A stretch of DNA of 64,000 nucleotides from Paracoccaceae bacterium (GCA_014872815.1 WKFK01000014.1:558001-622000), one strand, 5' to 3'; positions 52,684-61,733 are shown, counted from the first letter of the stretch. Notes: generated by a model from the sequence alone, not told the origin. Program-made: numbers and translations.

Positions 52684-53396
52684 CGCAGCACCAGCGGTTG
52701 CTCCATCCACTTGCGCAGCGCCAGCGTGGTCAGATCCGGCTGCTCTAATGTGGGTAGGTGCCCCGCACCTGGGATGATCTCCAACTCTGCATAGGGGATC
52801 AGCTCCGCCATAAAGCTATGACGCTTCACCGGTGTCAGCCCGTCGTGCTCCCCACACAGCACCAGCGCCGGACACTTGCAGCGCCGCAAGGCGCCCTGCT
52901 GATCCGGTCGCCGTTGCAACGCCCGCGCCTGGCGCACCAGTGTCTCTGCGCCCAGGCTGCGGCCCATCTCCAATACCAAACTCAAGACCTCGTTGCGCCG
53001 TGGCCCCGGTGCCAGATACTCCGGCCGCATAAACTCGGACAGAACCTCGTCGAGCCGCCCGGCGCGTGCCCCTACAATCAACGGCTCATAACTCGCCGCC
53101 GTCGCTGGGGTCTCCGACAGTGGATTGGTATCCATAAAGGCAATCCGCGTGATCCGCTCCGGAATCTTGCGCAGCAATTCCATCGCCACAATGCCGCCCA
53201 TGCTCAGGCCAGCCAACGCAAATTTGGAGGGCAGATGCGGGATTAAGCCAGAGGCAATCTCGCTCATCCGCTCCCCTTGCGTGATCGGCGCCACCGTCAC
53301 CACATGATCCTTGGACAAATCCGCGACCTGATGCGCAAACAGCCGCGCATCACACATCATCCCCGGCAGCAGAACGATAGGTTCCTGCATGCTCAA
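52680..53396 (-). CDS. Alpha/beta hydrolase
   Basis: A 238-aa alpha/beta-hydrolase-fold enzyme. The oxyanion region is PIVLLPGMMCDARLF, the nucleophile Ser is in FALAGLSMGGIVAMELL, the acid is in LVLCGEHDGLTPV and the His in EIIPGAGHLPTLEQP. Resembles BioH/pimeloyl-ester or 3-oxoadipate enol-lactonase-type esterases; substrate unknown. Possibly the distal part of the same minus-strand cluster as the VOC gene, 53 bp upstream. Confidence 0.87.
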   Translation of the reverse strand: MSMQEPIVLLPGMMCDARLFAHQVADLSKDHVVTVAPITQGERMSEIASGLIPHLPSKFALAGLSMGGIVAMELLRKIPERITRIAFMDTNPLSETPATAASYEPLIVGARAGRLDEVLSEFMRPEYLAPGPRRNEVLSLVLEMGRSLGAETLVRQARALQRRPDQQGALRRCKCPALVLCGEHDGLTPVKRHSFMAELIPYAELEIIPGAGHLPTLEQPDLTTLALRKWMEQPLVLR

Positions 53397-53449
53397 CCCC
53401 TTAGTTGGTCTTTTTGTTGTGCGTCACTGTGACAGAGCCACCCCTTAGG

Positions 53450-53923
53450 TCAAGTCTCCGCGCCGTATCCACCCCAGCAAAATGCGCCATCTTCGGCCAA
53501 AGGAGAAAATGGATTGAACGCCACTTCCCAGACATGACCGTCCAGATCACAAAAGTAGCCGATGTAGCCACCCCAGAAGATGTCACCAGCAGGCTTCAAA
53601 ACGCGCCCACCTGCGGCGGCGGCCAGATCCAAGAGCGGCGCAACCTCTTCTTTGGTGCGCACATTGTGCGACAGGGTCATGCCAGAAAACCCACCGATGG
53701 CATCTTCAGGAATCCCCAGATCCGCCGCCAACATCGCCTTGGGATAAAGCCCCAAGGTTTGACCAATCAAATCATACGCGACCACCTCTTCCGGATCATC
53801 CGGCCCGGTCGCCCGTTGCCACCCAAGCGCATCGTAAAACCGCGCAGAAGCTTGCACATCCTTGACAGCCAAGGTGATCAGGCTCACCCGCTGCCCCATC
53901 TTTTTGCCACTTAAACTCATCAC
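53450..53923 (-). CDS. VOC family protein
   Basis: A 157-aa glyoxalase-fold protein: VSLITLAVKDVQASARFYDALGWQRATG, GMTLSHNVRTKEEVAPLLDLAAAAGGRVLKPAGDIFWGGYIGYFCDLDGHVWEVAFNPF. The GGYIGYFCDLDGHVWEVA ending is typical of PhnB/lactoylglutathione-lyase-like members, with the C-terminal Glu ligand. Starts ATGATG; the first overlaps the preceding hydrolase stop. Function unknown. Confidence 0.88.
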   Translation of the reverse strand: MMSLSGKKMGQRVSLITLAVKDVQASARFYDALGWQRATGPDDPEEVVAYDLIGQTLGLYPKAMLAADLGIPEDAIGGFSGMTLSHNVRTKEEVAPLLDLAAAAGGRVLKPAGDIFWGGYIGYFCDLDGHVWEVAFNPFSPLAEDGAFCWGGYGAET

Positions 53924-54903
53924 CTCAACCCATTGATAAATTTAACGAAAGCCGCGGCGGTACGTTCATTTTCAGCCGGGGATCGAATGTCCCCTGCAAT
54001 CACATGCTCCTGCGGGTCGGACTCCGCCGATGGCTGTTGAATTTGCACCGTTGCCTCTTGTCCCCAACGCGCCGCCACATCCTGCGTGCGCGCAGCCTCT
54101 ACGACCTGGTCGCCTTCGGAAAACCAGAACAACGCAGGCGCCAGCGCTTGCCCATGATCCTTCTCAAACACCTGCTTCACCAACGCCGCCATCTGCATGA
54201 CTGCCACTGTTGGGTACGCGTGTGTCCAGTACTTTCCGTGCGCCTCATTCGCGGGCTCAAAGGACCGATCTTTTCCGGCCACCAATGGCACCCAATAACG
54301 CGCCGCAGGCCAAGTCAGCAACTTGGCCGCGGGCGCTTTGATCCCAAAGTTCGGAGACACAAAGATCATGCCTTTCACATCTATCATGACGTCCGGCTGA
54401 TCCGACAACGCCGCCATCACTGTGCCTCCGGTAGATGTGCCCATAACCACCATTTCGTCGCCAACCCGGCGCGCCACGGCGAGAGCTTCAGCAACATCAT
54501 TGACCCAGCCTTGTGCAGTGGCCTCTGCCAATGCCGCGCCATCACGCCCATGCCCTTCTAGCCGCGTGTAAACCAAATTCGCACCTAATGCTTCGGCTAC
54601 GCGATCTGGCACCGGACGGATTTCTTCCGAGGTGGCCGAAAACCCATGCACGTAAACAAGCACCATAGGCGTCTTTTCCCCGCGCGCGCTGTGCCAGATC
54701 ACCCGCTTTTCTGTACCCGGGGTGATGTCTTCAAACCGCGCTTCCTGCGCTGCAAAATACGCATCTACATCCGCGCCTATGTCGGCATCCTGCACCGTGG
54801 GCGTCAGGGAAATTTGCTCATAAGGGCCAAAAACAATCGCCAGCCCAACGCACACCCCCACAACCAGAAGCAGCCGACCCAAAAAGCGCCCAAATGTTCT
54901 CAT
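53920..54903 (-). CDS. Membrane-anchored alpha/beta hydrolase
   Basis: A 327-aa protein with an N-terminal membrane segment (FLGRLLLVVGVCVGLAIVF) followed by an alpha/beta hydrolase: VLVYVHGFSATSEEIRP with the oxyanion HG, nucleophile in VVMGTSTGGTVMAAL, the acid in FWFSEGDQVVEAA and His in DPQEHVIAGD. Likely faces the periplasm as a carboxylesterase or lysophospholipase-like enzyme. ATGA overlaps at both ends put it in the middle of a three-gene coupled operon. Confidence 0.87.
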   Translation of the reverse strand: MRTFGRFLGRLLLVVGVCVGLAIVFGPYEQISLTPTVQDADIGADVDAYFAAQEARFEDITPGTEKRVIWHSARGEKTPMVLVYVHGFSATSEEIRPVPDRVAEALGANLVYTRLEGHGRDGAALAEATAQGWVNDVAEALAVARRVGDEMVVMGTSTGGTVMAALSDQPDVMIDVKGMIFVSPNFGIKAPAAKLLTWPAARYWVPLVAGKDRSFEPANEAHGKYWTHAYPTVAVMQMAALVKQVFEKDHGQALAPALFWFSEGDQVVEAARTQDVAARWGQEATVQIQQPSAESDPQEHVIAGDIRSPAENERTAAAFVKFINGLR

Positions 54904-55661
54904 AGTGAAACTTGAGGGGTCGAAATCACCTCCTCAACCTTACTTTCGATCAATTTTAGACAAATTGGATCAGAGAAACGATGGTCCTTCCCTTTGACCA
55001 TAAGCAGCTGAACGTCCTCACCTTCCGCGTGATCAAGCAAGCGATAGGCCACGGAACTGTCCACCGCCGTGTCCTCTGTGCCTTGCAGGAACCGCACCGG
55101 GAATGGCAGCGCCAAAGGCGTGCGCAGCACCAGCCGGTCGCGACCATCCTCAATCATGCGTTTGGTAATGATGTAGGGCTCCATATAATCAGACGGCAAA
55201 GCCACCTGTCCTTCCGCTTCAAGCTGCGCCTTCTGCTCTGGTGTGAACCCAGCCCAATAGCTGTCCTCGGTGAAATCCGGCGCGGCGGCAATGGTCACCA
55301 TCCCGGCAATGCGATCTGTCATCGCCTTGGCCAGCAACAGCGCCTGCCAACCGCCCATCGATGAGCCAACAACAATCAGTGGCCCCTCGGTCAACGCAGT
55401 GATCGCCGCAACCGTGTCCTCATGCCAATCACCAATACAGCCGTCTTCAAACGCCCCGCTGCTCTCACCATGGCCAGAGTAGTCAAACCGCAAGAACTTC
55501 TGCCCCCGCGCCTTGGCCCAAGCTTCCAGATGCACCGCCTTAGTGCCTTCCATGTCAGACTTCAGCCCGCCCAGAAACACCACCGTGGGACCTGTATCAC
55601 CGCTCTTGTGGTAGGCAATGCGCCGCCCCTGCGGCGTGTCAAAAAACTGCGTGACGCTCAT
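54900..55661 (-). CDS. Alpha/beta hydrolase (ABHD10/BEM46-like)
   Basis: A 253-aa alpha/beta hydrolase starting MSVTQFFDTPQGRRIAYHKS. It has VVFLGGLKSDMEGTKAVHLEAWA, FLRFDYSGHGESSG, the nucleophile in IVVGSSMGGWQALLLA, the acid in FLQGTEDTAVD and the His in KGKDHRFSD. The GLKSDM.GTKA pattern is characteristic of the ABHD10-like palmitoyl-protein-thioesterase/lysophospholipase group. First gene of the hydrolase-hydrolase-VOC operon, divergent from thrS. Confidence 0.88.
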   Translation of the reverse strand: MSVTQFFDTPQGRRIAYHKSGDTGPTVVFLGGLKSDMEGTKAVHLEAWAKARGQKFLRFDYSGHGESSGAFEDGCIGDWHEDTVAAITALTEGPLIVVGSSMGGWQALLLAKAMTDRIAGMVTIAAAPDFTEDSYWAGFTPEQKAQLEAEGQVALPSDYMEPYIITKRMIEDGRDRLVLRTPLALPFPVRFLQGTEDTAVDSSVAYRLLDHAEGEDVQLLMVKGKDHRFSDPICLKLIESKVEEVISTPQVSL

Positions 55662-55821
55662 GGCTTATTGTTTCTCCCTGATTTGATGTGACCTTAACCC
55701 TCTGCGCAGACGGGATAAACCCCGCTTGACTTGCCCTGCCGCAGGGTTCATGAAGTCCGCGAACCATATACCCGCAACCGGGCGTTCCGTGGGCGCCAAA
55801 CTGACGAGGAGCTTGAGGCTG

Positions 55822-57771
55822 ATGGCCGAAATTTCCCTTACTTTTCCTGATGGTAATGCACGTTCTTACGAGAGCGGCGTAACTCCGGCCGAGGTCGCAT
55901 CGTCGATCTCGACCTCCCTTGGCAAAAAGGCCATTTCCGCAACCGTGGATGGTCAGCACTGGGACATGCAATGGCCGATTGATGCGGACGCGACCATTGC
56001 GATCAACACGATCAAAGACAACGAAGCAGAGGCGCTGGAGCTGATCCGGCACGACTGCGCCCACATCATGGCCCGCGCCGTGCAGGAGATCTGGCCAGAC
56101 GTGAAAGTCACCATTGGTCCGGTGATCGAAAACGGCTGGTACTATGACTTTGACCGCGAAGAGCCGTTCACGCCGGAGGATCTCGGCCTCATCGAAAAGA
56201 AGATGAAAGAGATCATCAACAAGCGTGAGCCTGTGACCACCGAGGTCTGGGAGCGTGACCGCGCGGTGAAATTCTACGAGGCCAATAACGAGCCGTATAA
56301 AGTGGAATTGATTGACGCCATCCCCGGCGACGAACCCCTGCGCATGTATTGGCACGGCCACTGGCAGGACCTCTGCCGCGGCCCGCACCTGCAGCACACC
56401 GGTCAGGTCCCAGCGGACGCGTTTAAGCTGATGTCCGTCGCGGGGGCCTACTGGCGCGGCGACAGCGACCGCGCGATGCTGCAGCGCATCTACGGTGTGG
56501 CCTTCAAAAACAAAGAAGACCTCAAAGCCCACCTGCATATGCTGGAAGAGGCCGAAAAACGCGACCACCGCAAGCTGGGCCGCGAAATGGATCTGTTCCA
56601 CATGCAGGAAGAGGCCCCAGGCCAGGTGTTCTGGCATCCAAACGGCTGGCGCATCTACACCACGTTGCAGGACTACATGCGCCGTATGCAGAACCAAGAC
56701 GGCTATCAGGAAGTCAACACCCCTCAAGTGGTGGACCGCAAACTCTGGGAAGCCTCCGGTCACTGGGATAAGTACCAGGAAAACATGTTCATCGTCGAAG
56801 TGGACGAGGAACATGCCCGCGAGAAAGCGATCAACGCGCTCAAGCCAATGAACTGTCCATGTCACGTGCAGGTGTTCAACCAAGGCCTCAAATCGTATCG
56901 CGACCTGCCCCTACGCATTGCGGAGTTCGGGTCTTGTAACCGGTACGAACCTTCCGGCGCTTTGCACGGCATCATGCGGGTGCGTGGCTTTACGCAAGAC
57001 GATGGTCACATCTTCTGCGGCATGGATCAGATTGTCTCTGAGACCAAAAAATTCATCACTTTCTTGGCCAAGGTCTACGCCGACCTCGGCTTTGAGAACT
57101 GGACTGTAAAGCTCTCCACCCGCCCGGAAAAGCGTCTCGGCTCTGACGAAACATGGGATTTCCTAGAAACCTCTCTGGGCGACGCCTGTAAGGCTGCAGG
57201 CCACGACTACGAGGTTCTAGAAGGCGAAGGCGCTTTCTATGGTCCCAAACTTGAGTTCACGCTGACAGATGCAATTGGCCGGAACTGGCAATGTGGCACC
57301 CTGCAGGTTGACACCAACATGCCGGACCGCCTTGGCGCGACCTACATCGGCCAAGATGGTGCCAAGCATATGCCGGTCATGTTGCACCGCGCCACCTTGG
57401 GCTCTTTTGAGCGTTTTATCGGCATTCTGATAGAAGAACATGCTGGTAAACTGCCGTTCTGGCTCGCGCCACGTCAGGTGGTTGTGGCCTCTATCGTGTC
57501 CGAGGCCGATGATTACTGCATGGAAGTGGTCAGCGCTTTGAAAGCCGCAGGCGTGCATGCCGAGGCTGATCTGCGCAATGAAAAGATCAACTACAAAGTC
57601 CGCGAGCACTCTGTGGGCAAGGTGCCAGTGATCCTGGCCATTGGTAAGAAAGAGGTGGAAGAGCGCACAGTCTCCACCCGCCGCCTTGGAGAAAAGCAAA
57701 GCAAAGTCCAGTCTTTGGACGAAATCGTGAGCCAATTGTCACAAGAGGCAACCCCGCCCGATTTGGTCTAA
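55822..57771 (+). CDS. thrS: Threonyl-tRNA synthetase
   Basis: Class II aminoacyl-tRNA synthetase (649 aa). N-terminal TGS domain ([23 protein letters not shown]), the editing domain with [17 protein letters not shown] and [11 protein letters not shown], and the catalytic core with [10 protein letters not shown] and [32 protein letters not shown] (motif 2). Motif 3 is in [17 protein letters not shown] and the anticodon domain near [17 protein letters not shown]. The start [11 protein letters not shown] is at 55822; an ATG 96 nt upstream gives non-homologous sequence. Confidence 0.98.
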   Translation: MAEISLTFPDGNARSYESGVTPAEVASSISTSLGKKAISATVDGQHWDMQWPIDADATIAINTIKDNEAEALELIRHDCAHIMARAVQEIWPDVKVTIGPVIENGWYYDFDREEPFTPEDLGLIEKKMKEIINKREPVTTEVWERDRAVKFYEANNEPYKVELIDAIPGDEPLRMYWHGHWQDLCRGPHLQHTGQVPADAFKLMSVAGAYWRGDSDRAMLQRIYGVAFKNKEDLKAHLHMLEEAEKRDHRKLGREMDLFHMQEEAPGQVFWHPNGWRIYTTLQDYMRRMQNQDGYQEVNTPQVVDRKLWEASGHWDKYQENMFIVEVDEEHAREKAINALKPMNCPCHVQVFNQGLKSYRDLPLRIAEFGSCNRYEPSGALHGIMRVRGFTQDDGHIFCGMDQIVSETKKFITFLAKVYADLGFENWTVKLSTRPEKRLGSDETWDFLETSLGDACKAAGHDYEVLEGEGAFYGPKLEFTLTDAIGRNWQCGTLQVDTNMPDRLGATYIGQDGAKHMPVMLHRATLGSFERFIGILIEEHAGKLPFWLAPRQVVVASIVSEADDYCMEVVSALKAAGVHAEADLRNEKINYKVREHSVGKVPVILAIGKKEVEERTVSTRRLGEKQSKVQSLDEIVSQLSQEATPPDLV

Positions 57772-57791
57772 CGACTTTTGCAACATTTGAG

Positions 57792-57826
57792 CAGGCGCGT
57801 TACGGGAAACCGGGCGCGCCTGTTTC
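57792..57826 (+). terminator. Terminator of thrS
   Basis: Arms CAGGCGCG and CGCGCCTG with a 14-nt loop, followed by TTTCAATTT. Confidence 0.7.
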
Positions 57827-57847
57827 AATTTGAGCGGAAAACCAACC

Positions 57848-57861
57848 TTCCAGCGCTGGAA
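57848..57861. promoter_or_regulatory. Palindrome upstream of the bufferin cluster
   Basis: TTCCAGCGCTGGAA, a perfect 14-bp palindrome 165 bp before the first precursor gene. A candidate operator; no regulator gene is adjacent. Nothing else in the 255-bp thrS-bufA gap was recognised as a promoter with confidence. Confidence 0.4.
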
Positions 57862-58026
57862 TCTTCACGAAACCGTCACGCCATCTAACGCATCTGTGAC
57901 ACACAGCCCCGTGATTGGCCTTTGAGCGTGCCCTCCCCCTAATCTTTACTCATGCCACCAAGCAACGGATCACACACAGATCAGCAAGGCGGCCGAGTTT
58001 TAGACATTCACAAGGGAAGAGAACCA

Positions 58027-58332
58027 ATGTCCAACACCGTAAAAACCCTCGCAGTAGCAAGCGCAGTCGCAGCAGCCCTGTCCGCACACGCCACCACCGC
58101 AGTGGCCGCTGAAAAAGAGAAGTGCTACGGCGTTTCCCTCGCAGGTCAGAACGATTGCGCCGCAGGCCCAGGCACCACATGCGCCGGCACCTCCACTGTT
58201 GATTACCAGGGCAACGCTTGGAAACTGGTAGACGCAGGCACCTGCGCCGACATGGAACTGCCGGCGATGGCAGACGGCAAAGCACGCATGGGGTCTCTGG
58301 AAGCGCTAGACCGCGACCTGCCAAAGTCCTGA
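58027..58332 (+). CDS. Bufferin-type RiPP precursor (DUF2282, BufA1-like), copy 1
   Basis: A 101-aa DUF2282 protein. The Sec signal peptide ([20 protein letters not shown], cleavage probably after AVA) is followed by a core with four cysteines at 33, 44, 52 and 73: [22 protein letters not shown] and [17 protein letters not shown]2282 proteins encoded beside DUF692 (MNIO) enzymes are the bufferins, whose cysteines are modified to copper-binding heterocycles before export. Codons are strongly biased, implying high expression. First gene of the five-gene cluster. Confidence 0.9.
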   Translation: MSNTVKTLAVASAVAAALSAHATTAVAAEKEKCYGVSLAGQNDCAAGPGTTCAGTSTVDYQGNAWKLVDAGTCADMELPAMADGKARMGSLEALDRDLPKS

Positions 58333-58343
58333 TCCAGACTTTC

Positions 58344-58367
58344 GAAGCCCCGGCGCGCTGGGGCTTC
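58344..58367 (+). terminator. Hairpin between the two precursor genes
   Basis: Arms GAAGCCCC and GGGGCTTC around GGCGCGCT, 11 nt after the first precursor; no T-run. Could act as a partial terminator or an RNA stabiliser, setting a higher dose of copy 1. Confidence 0.5.
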
Positions 58368-58458
58368 ACCTCACCTCCCCAAAAAACACAAAAAATGCCA
58401 TACTGTCCTTGAGCGCACGTTCATTGCCCGCAACGCCTTTGTTTCAGGACCGAAAACC

Positions 58459-58761
58459 ATGACCCATTCCTCCAAAACACTCCCCCTCCTAGGCGCCGTC
58501 GCCACCGCACTTGCCCTACAGGCCGCCCCCGCGGACGCGGGCAAGAAAGAGAAGTGTTTTGGCGTCGCCAAAGCGGGCGAAAACGGCTGCGCCGCTGGCC
58601 CAGGAACCACCTGCGCCGGCACCTCCACCGTTGATTACCAAGGCAACGCCTGGAGCCTTGTCGAGGCTGGCACCTGCCTGTCCATCGACCTGCCGGATAT
58701 GGCCGATGGCACCCCTCGTACTCCGTCGCTTGAGGCCTTGCCTCGCGACCTGCCTTCCTAA
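58459..58761 (+). CDS. Bufferin-type RiPP precursor (DUF2282, BufA1-like), copy 2
   Basis: A 100-aa DUF2282 protein with signal peptide [20 protein letters not shown] and the same four cysteine positions (33, 44, 52, 73). The central block [20 protein letters not shown] is identical to copy 1, while signal peptides and tails differ. A tandem duplication kept under selection is the simplest reading. It starts 126 bp after copy 1 and ends 11 bp before the DUF692 gene. Confidence 0.9.
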   Translation: MTHSSKTLPLLGAVATALALQAAPADAGKKEKCFGVAKAGENGCAAGPGTTCAGTSTVDYQGNAWSLVEAGTCLSIDLPDMADGTPRTPSLEALPRDLPS

Positions 58762-58772
58762 GGACTTCCGAA

Positions 58773-59630
58773 ATGTATGATGCGCCCTCCCCTCGCGAAG
58801 GCCTGCCACACCAGCCCGGCGTTGGCTACAAGCCACAGCATTATAGCGACTTAATCGACGCTCCCGGCACTGTCGGCTGGCTGGAAATCCACGCAGAGAA
58901 CTATATGGGCGACGGCGGCCGCCCCATCGCACAGCTGCGCCAACTCACGGAACGCTTCCCGATCTCAGTCCACGGTGTCGGCTTGTCGATCGGGGGAGAA
59001 GGCCGCCTTGATCCCGAACACCTCGCTCGGCTGAAACACTTGGTTGAATGGCTGAACCCCACCGTGTTCTCGGAACATCTCGCATGGAGCACCCACGAGG
59101 GTGCCTTCCTCAACGACCTTCTGCCCCTGCCCTACACCGAAGCCACGCTCACCCGCGTAGCAGACCACATTGATGAGCTGCAAAACACCATTGGCCGCCA
59201 GATGATGCTGGAGAACCCGTCAAGCTACCTGGCCTTTGACGAAAGCACATGGTCGGAGCCGGATTTCTTGCGCGAGGTGGTCAAACGCACCGGTTGCGGC
59301 CTGCTTTTGGACGTGAACAACGTCTTCGTGTCTGCCACCAACCTGAACTACGATCCGAAACAATACATCGCCGACTATCCGCTTGAACATGTGGGCGAAA
59401 TTCACCTCGGCGGTCATGACGAAGATGAGGACGATCACGGCAAACCACTGTTGATCGACAGTCACGGTGCACCTGTTGTGGACCCGGTTTGGGCTTTGCT
59501 CGATCACACTCTGTCCCTGTCCGGTCCGCGCCCCATTCTGATCGAATGGGACACCGATGTGCCGGAATGGCCCATCCTACATGCCGAGGCAGAGCGTGCC
59601 GAAGTCGCGTTGTCCAAGGTGACCGCATGA
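58773..59630 (+). CDS. bufB: DUF692 multinuclear non-haem iron oxidase (MNIO), BufB-like
   Basis: A 285-aa TIM-barrel MNIO enzyme, expected to convert precursor cysteines to thiooxazole-type heterocycles. Ligand-type residues appear in the usual order: GVGYKPQHYSDL, LEIHAENY, SVHGVGLS (His67), VFSEHLAWS (His102), MMLENPSSYL (Glu147), LLLDVNNVFVSATN (Asp180, Asn182), EIHLGGHDED (His211, His215), LLIDSHGAPV (Asp229, His231) and ILIEWDTDVPEW. All metal-site motifs seem intact. Coupled to the DUF2063 gene by ATGA. Confidence 0.93.
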   Translation: MYDAPSPREGLPHQPGVGYKPQHYSDLIDAPGTVGWLEIHAENYMGDGGRPIAQLRQLTERFPISVHGVGLSIGGEGRLDPEHLARLKHLVEWLNPTVFSEHLAWSTHEGAFLNDLLPLPYTEATLTRVADHIDELQNTIGRQMMLENPSSYLAFDESTWSEPDFLREVVKRTGCGLLLDVNNVFVSATNLNYDPKQYIADYPLEHVGEIHLGGHDEDEDDHGKPLLIDSHGAPVVDPVWALLDHTLSLSGPRPILIEWDTDVPEWPILHAEAERAEVALSKVTA

Positions 59631-60391
59631 CTGTCACCCAAACCACATTTCGCAGCGCCCTACTAGACGGTCAACAAGACCGCCCCTTGGGCTTGTCAGA
59701 CGCCGAAGGTCGCCCGGCTGGCCGCCGCTTTGACGTCTATCGCAACAACGTCGCCGTCTCCCTGACCGACGCCTTGGCCACGGGCTTTCCGACCATCGCG
59801 AAACTGATCGGCGAGGAAAACTTCAACGCAATTGCGGGCATCTTCCTGCGCCAGTCGCCGCCCGCCTCACCACTGATGATGCACTATGGCGCTGGCTTTC
59901 CGGACTTCCTGCGGGATTTCGAACCTTTGGCACATCTCGGCTACCTCGGCGACGTGGCAGAGCTCGAACTGGCCCTGCGCCGCAGCTACCATGCCGCCGA
60001 TGTAACACCTATAGCCGCTGATGCCCTGGCCTCTGTCTCCCCCGAACGCCTCGGCGAGGTCACCTTCACATTCGCTCCCGCCGTCTGCTTACTGAGTTCC
60101 CCTTGGCCTTTGCACGCCATCTGGGCTTTCAACATGCAAGACGGTCCAAAACCTGAGGCCGTAGCGCAGGATGTGATCATTTTGCGTCCCGAGTTTGACC
60201 CGGAACCACACGCCTTGCCTCCCGGCGGTCTGGCCTGCCTGCAAAGCTTGTTGGCTGGAGACCCCTTGGGCATTGCCGCTGCCAAAGCCACAGAAGCGGA
60301 TGCCGCCTTCGATCTGGGCGCCACACTTACTTTACTTCTGTCAGGCAACGCTTTGACATCCCTAACTATTCCACAATCTTCGGAGGTCTAA
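59627..60391 (+). CDS. bufC: DUF2063 MNIO partner protein, BufC-like
   Basis: A 254-aa DUF2063 (putative DNA-binding domain, HvfC/BufC) protein starting MTVTQTTFRSALLDGQQDRP. The N-terminal helical part has GRRFDVYRNNVAVSLTDALATGFPTIAKLIGEENFNAIAGIFL, and the C-terminal part LSSPWPLHAIWAFN and DVIILRPEFDPEPHALP. In studied MNIO systems this protein presents the precursor to the enzyme. Despite the family label, direct DNA binding is not supported here. ATGA overlap with bufB; doxX follows immediately. Confidence 0.9.
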   Translation: MTVTQTTFRSALLDGQQDRPLGLSDAEGRPAGRRFDVYRNNVAVSLTDALATGFPTIAKLIGEENFNAIAGIFLRQSPPASPLMMHYGAGFPDFLRDFEPLAHLGYLGDVAELELALRRSYHAADVTPIAADALASVSPERLGEVTFTFAPAVCLLSSPWPLHAIWAFNMQDGPKPEAVAQDVIILRPEFDPEPHALPPGGLACLQSLLAGDPLGIAAAKATEADAAFDLGATLTLLLSGNALTSLTIPQSSEV

Positions 60392-60916
60392 ATGTCCAAC
60401 CTCATCACGCTCTACCAAGACCTCATCAGCCGCCTAAACCGGCTGGACTGGCTGGTGCCCACATTGGCCCGCCTGACCTTTCTGATGGTGCTGTTCTTTT
60501 ATTTCTGGAATTCGGCTCTTCTGAAAATCGACGGGTCCATTTTCTCACCATCTGCCGGGGCATTTGGTCAGATTTTCCCCAAAGCCGCGGAAGCTGTGGT
60601 CTGGGATGTGTCACAAATGACACTATTCCAACGCCTCGTCATATTCGCTGGGACCGTCGCTGAATTTGTCCTGCCTGTGCTGATCGTCGTCGGCCTGCTT
60701 ACCCGCCTCGCGGCCGTAGGTATGATCGGATTTGTGGCAGTCCAAACCATCGTCGACGTGCTCGGCCACGGTGTGGCGCTCGGGGCGCTGTTTGACAGCG
60801 GACAGGCACTCATTGACCAGCGCATGCTGTGGGTCTTCCTGTTCGTCATCTTGGTGCTAAAAGGCGCTGGGCCGCTGTCCCTTGATGCGCTTGCCAAACG
60901 CCTCTTGCCGGCCTGA
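60392..60916 (+). CDS. DoxX family membrane protein
   Basis: A 174-aa four-helix inner-membrane protein: TLARLTFLMVLFFYFWNSALLKID, LVIFAGTVAEFVLPVLIVVGLLTRLAAVGMIGFVAVQTIVDV, and MLWVFLFVILVLKGAGPLSLDALAKRLL at the end. DoxX proteins commonly sit at the end of DUF2282-DUF692-DUF2063 operons; their role there is undefined, perhaps electron transfer or export. Starts directly after the bufC stop with GGAGG 6 nt upstream. Confidence 0.9.
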   Translation: MSNLITLYQDLISRLNRLDWLVPTLARLTFLMVLFFYFWNSALLKIDGSIFSPSAGAFGQIFPKAAEAVVWDVSQMTLFQRLVIFAGTVAEFVLPVLIVVGLLTRLAAVGMIGFVAVQTIVDVLGHGVALGALFDSGQALIDQRMLWVFLFVILVLKGAGPLSLDALAKRLLPA

Positions 60917-60937
60917 AACGGCGAATTCGAACACAAT

Positions 60938-60965
60938 AGCCCGCGCCTTGCTGCGCGGGTTTTTA
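60938..60965 (+). terminator. Terminator of the bufferin operon
   Basis: Arms CCCGCGC and GCGCGGG around CTTGCT, then a T-run; the convergent ArsC-like gene ends 3 bp beyond. Confidence 0.88.
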
Positions 60966-60968
60966 CCC

Positions 60969-61283
60969 TTAAAGAAGAGCCTCTTGAGTGTCTTTCCCCC
61001 ATCCCAAGTAAAGCGTGCCATCTCGCTCAATCAATGGACGCTTCATAAGAGCTGGGTGTTCCTGAATTAACGCAAGCACTGGCTGCTTTCGTTCCGCCTC
61101 TCCCAAATTGCGCCAAGTGGTTGAACGCGTATTCGCGAGAGCATCGCCAAACTGTTCATAAGCCGCTTGCATGACCTCTTCAGGCACGCCTTCTGCACGG
61201 ACGTCTACCAATTCAGCGCCGTCCAAAGCCTTCATCACTTTACGGCAGGTATCACAATTTTTTAGGCCGTAGACTTTAAGCAT
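60969..61283 (-). CDS. ArsC/Spx/YffB family thioredoxin-fold protein
   Basis: A 104-aa protein starting MLKVYGLKNCDTCRKVMKAL with the CxxC redox site, followed by GVPEEVMQAAYEQFG, RSTTWRNLGEAERKQPVLALIQEHPALMKRPLIERDGTLYLGW; the KRP loop is the conserved cis-proline region. It is nearer YffB than true arsenate reductases, so arsenate reduction is not certain. The long open frame upstream of 61283 is not coding. Divergent from the cold-shock gene. Confidence 0.88.
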   Translation of the reverse strand: MLKVYGLKNCDTCRKVMKALDGAELVDVRAEGVPEEVMQAAYEQFGDALANTRSTTWRNLGEAERKQPVLALIQEHPALMKRPLIERDGTLYLGWGKDTQEALL

Positions 61284-61493
61284 TTTTGTTCCTTTTTCCC
61301 ATGCAAATAGAGACTTAAACGATTTGATTTCATTTTTCACGGCGGTTTTTCTTGATTTTTGCCTGAGGCGTGCAATCCTCTGGGTAGCGCATTTAATTTG
61401 AGGGTCAGAAATTCGTGCTTTCGGATCCAAAAACCAGATGGGCTTCCGGGCCCCAGCCCGGATATTTACTGACTGAATAAAGAGGAGAACGGT

Positions 61494-61700
61494 ATGCCAC
61501 GCGGTACCGTAAAGTGGTTTAACACCACAAAAGGCTTTGGGTTCATTGAACCCGAAGAAGGCGGAAAGGATGTTTTTGTCCACATTTCCGTTGTCGAACG
61601 TTCAGGTCTCAAAGGCCTAACCGACAACCAAAAAGTTGAATTTGAAATGACCCAAGGCCGAGACGGCCGCGATATGGCGGGTGAACTCAAAATTCTTTAA
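61494..61700 (+). CDS. Cold-shock protein, CspA family
   Basis: A 68-aa single-stranded nucleic-acid-binding protein. RNP1 is [12 protein letters not shown] and RNP2 DVFVHISVV; it starts [16 protein letters not shown]. The end [22 protein letters not shown] is standard. It has a long upstream region (210 bp to the divergent gene), as expected for a CspA-type 5' leader, with AGAGGAG before the ATG and a strong terminator behind. Confidence 0.95.
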   Translation: MPRGTVKWFNTTKGFGFIEPEEGGKDVFVHISVVERSGLKGLTDNQKVEFEMTQGRDGRDMAGELKIL

Positions 61701-61704
61701 TTAC

Positions 61705-61733
61705 AAAAGGGGCGCCATTTTGCGCCCCTTTTT
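61705..61733 (+). terminator. Terminator of the cold-shock gene
   Basis: Arms AAAAGGGGCGC and GCGCCCCTTTT around CATTTT, T-rich on exit. Confidence 0.9.
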
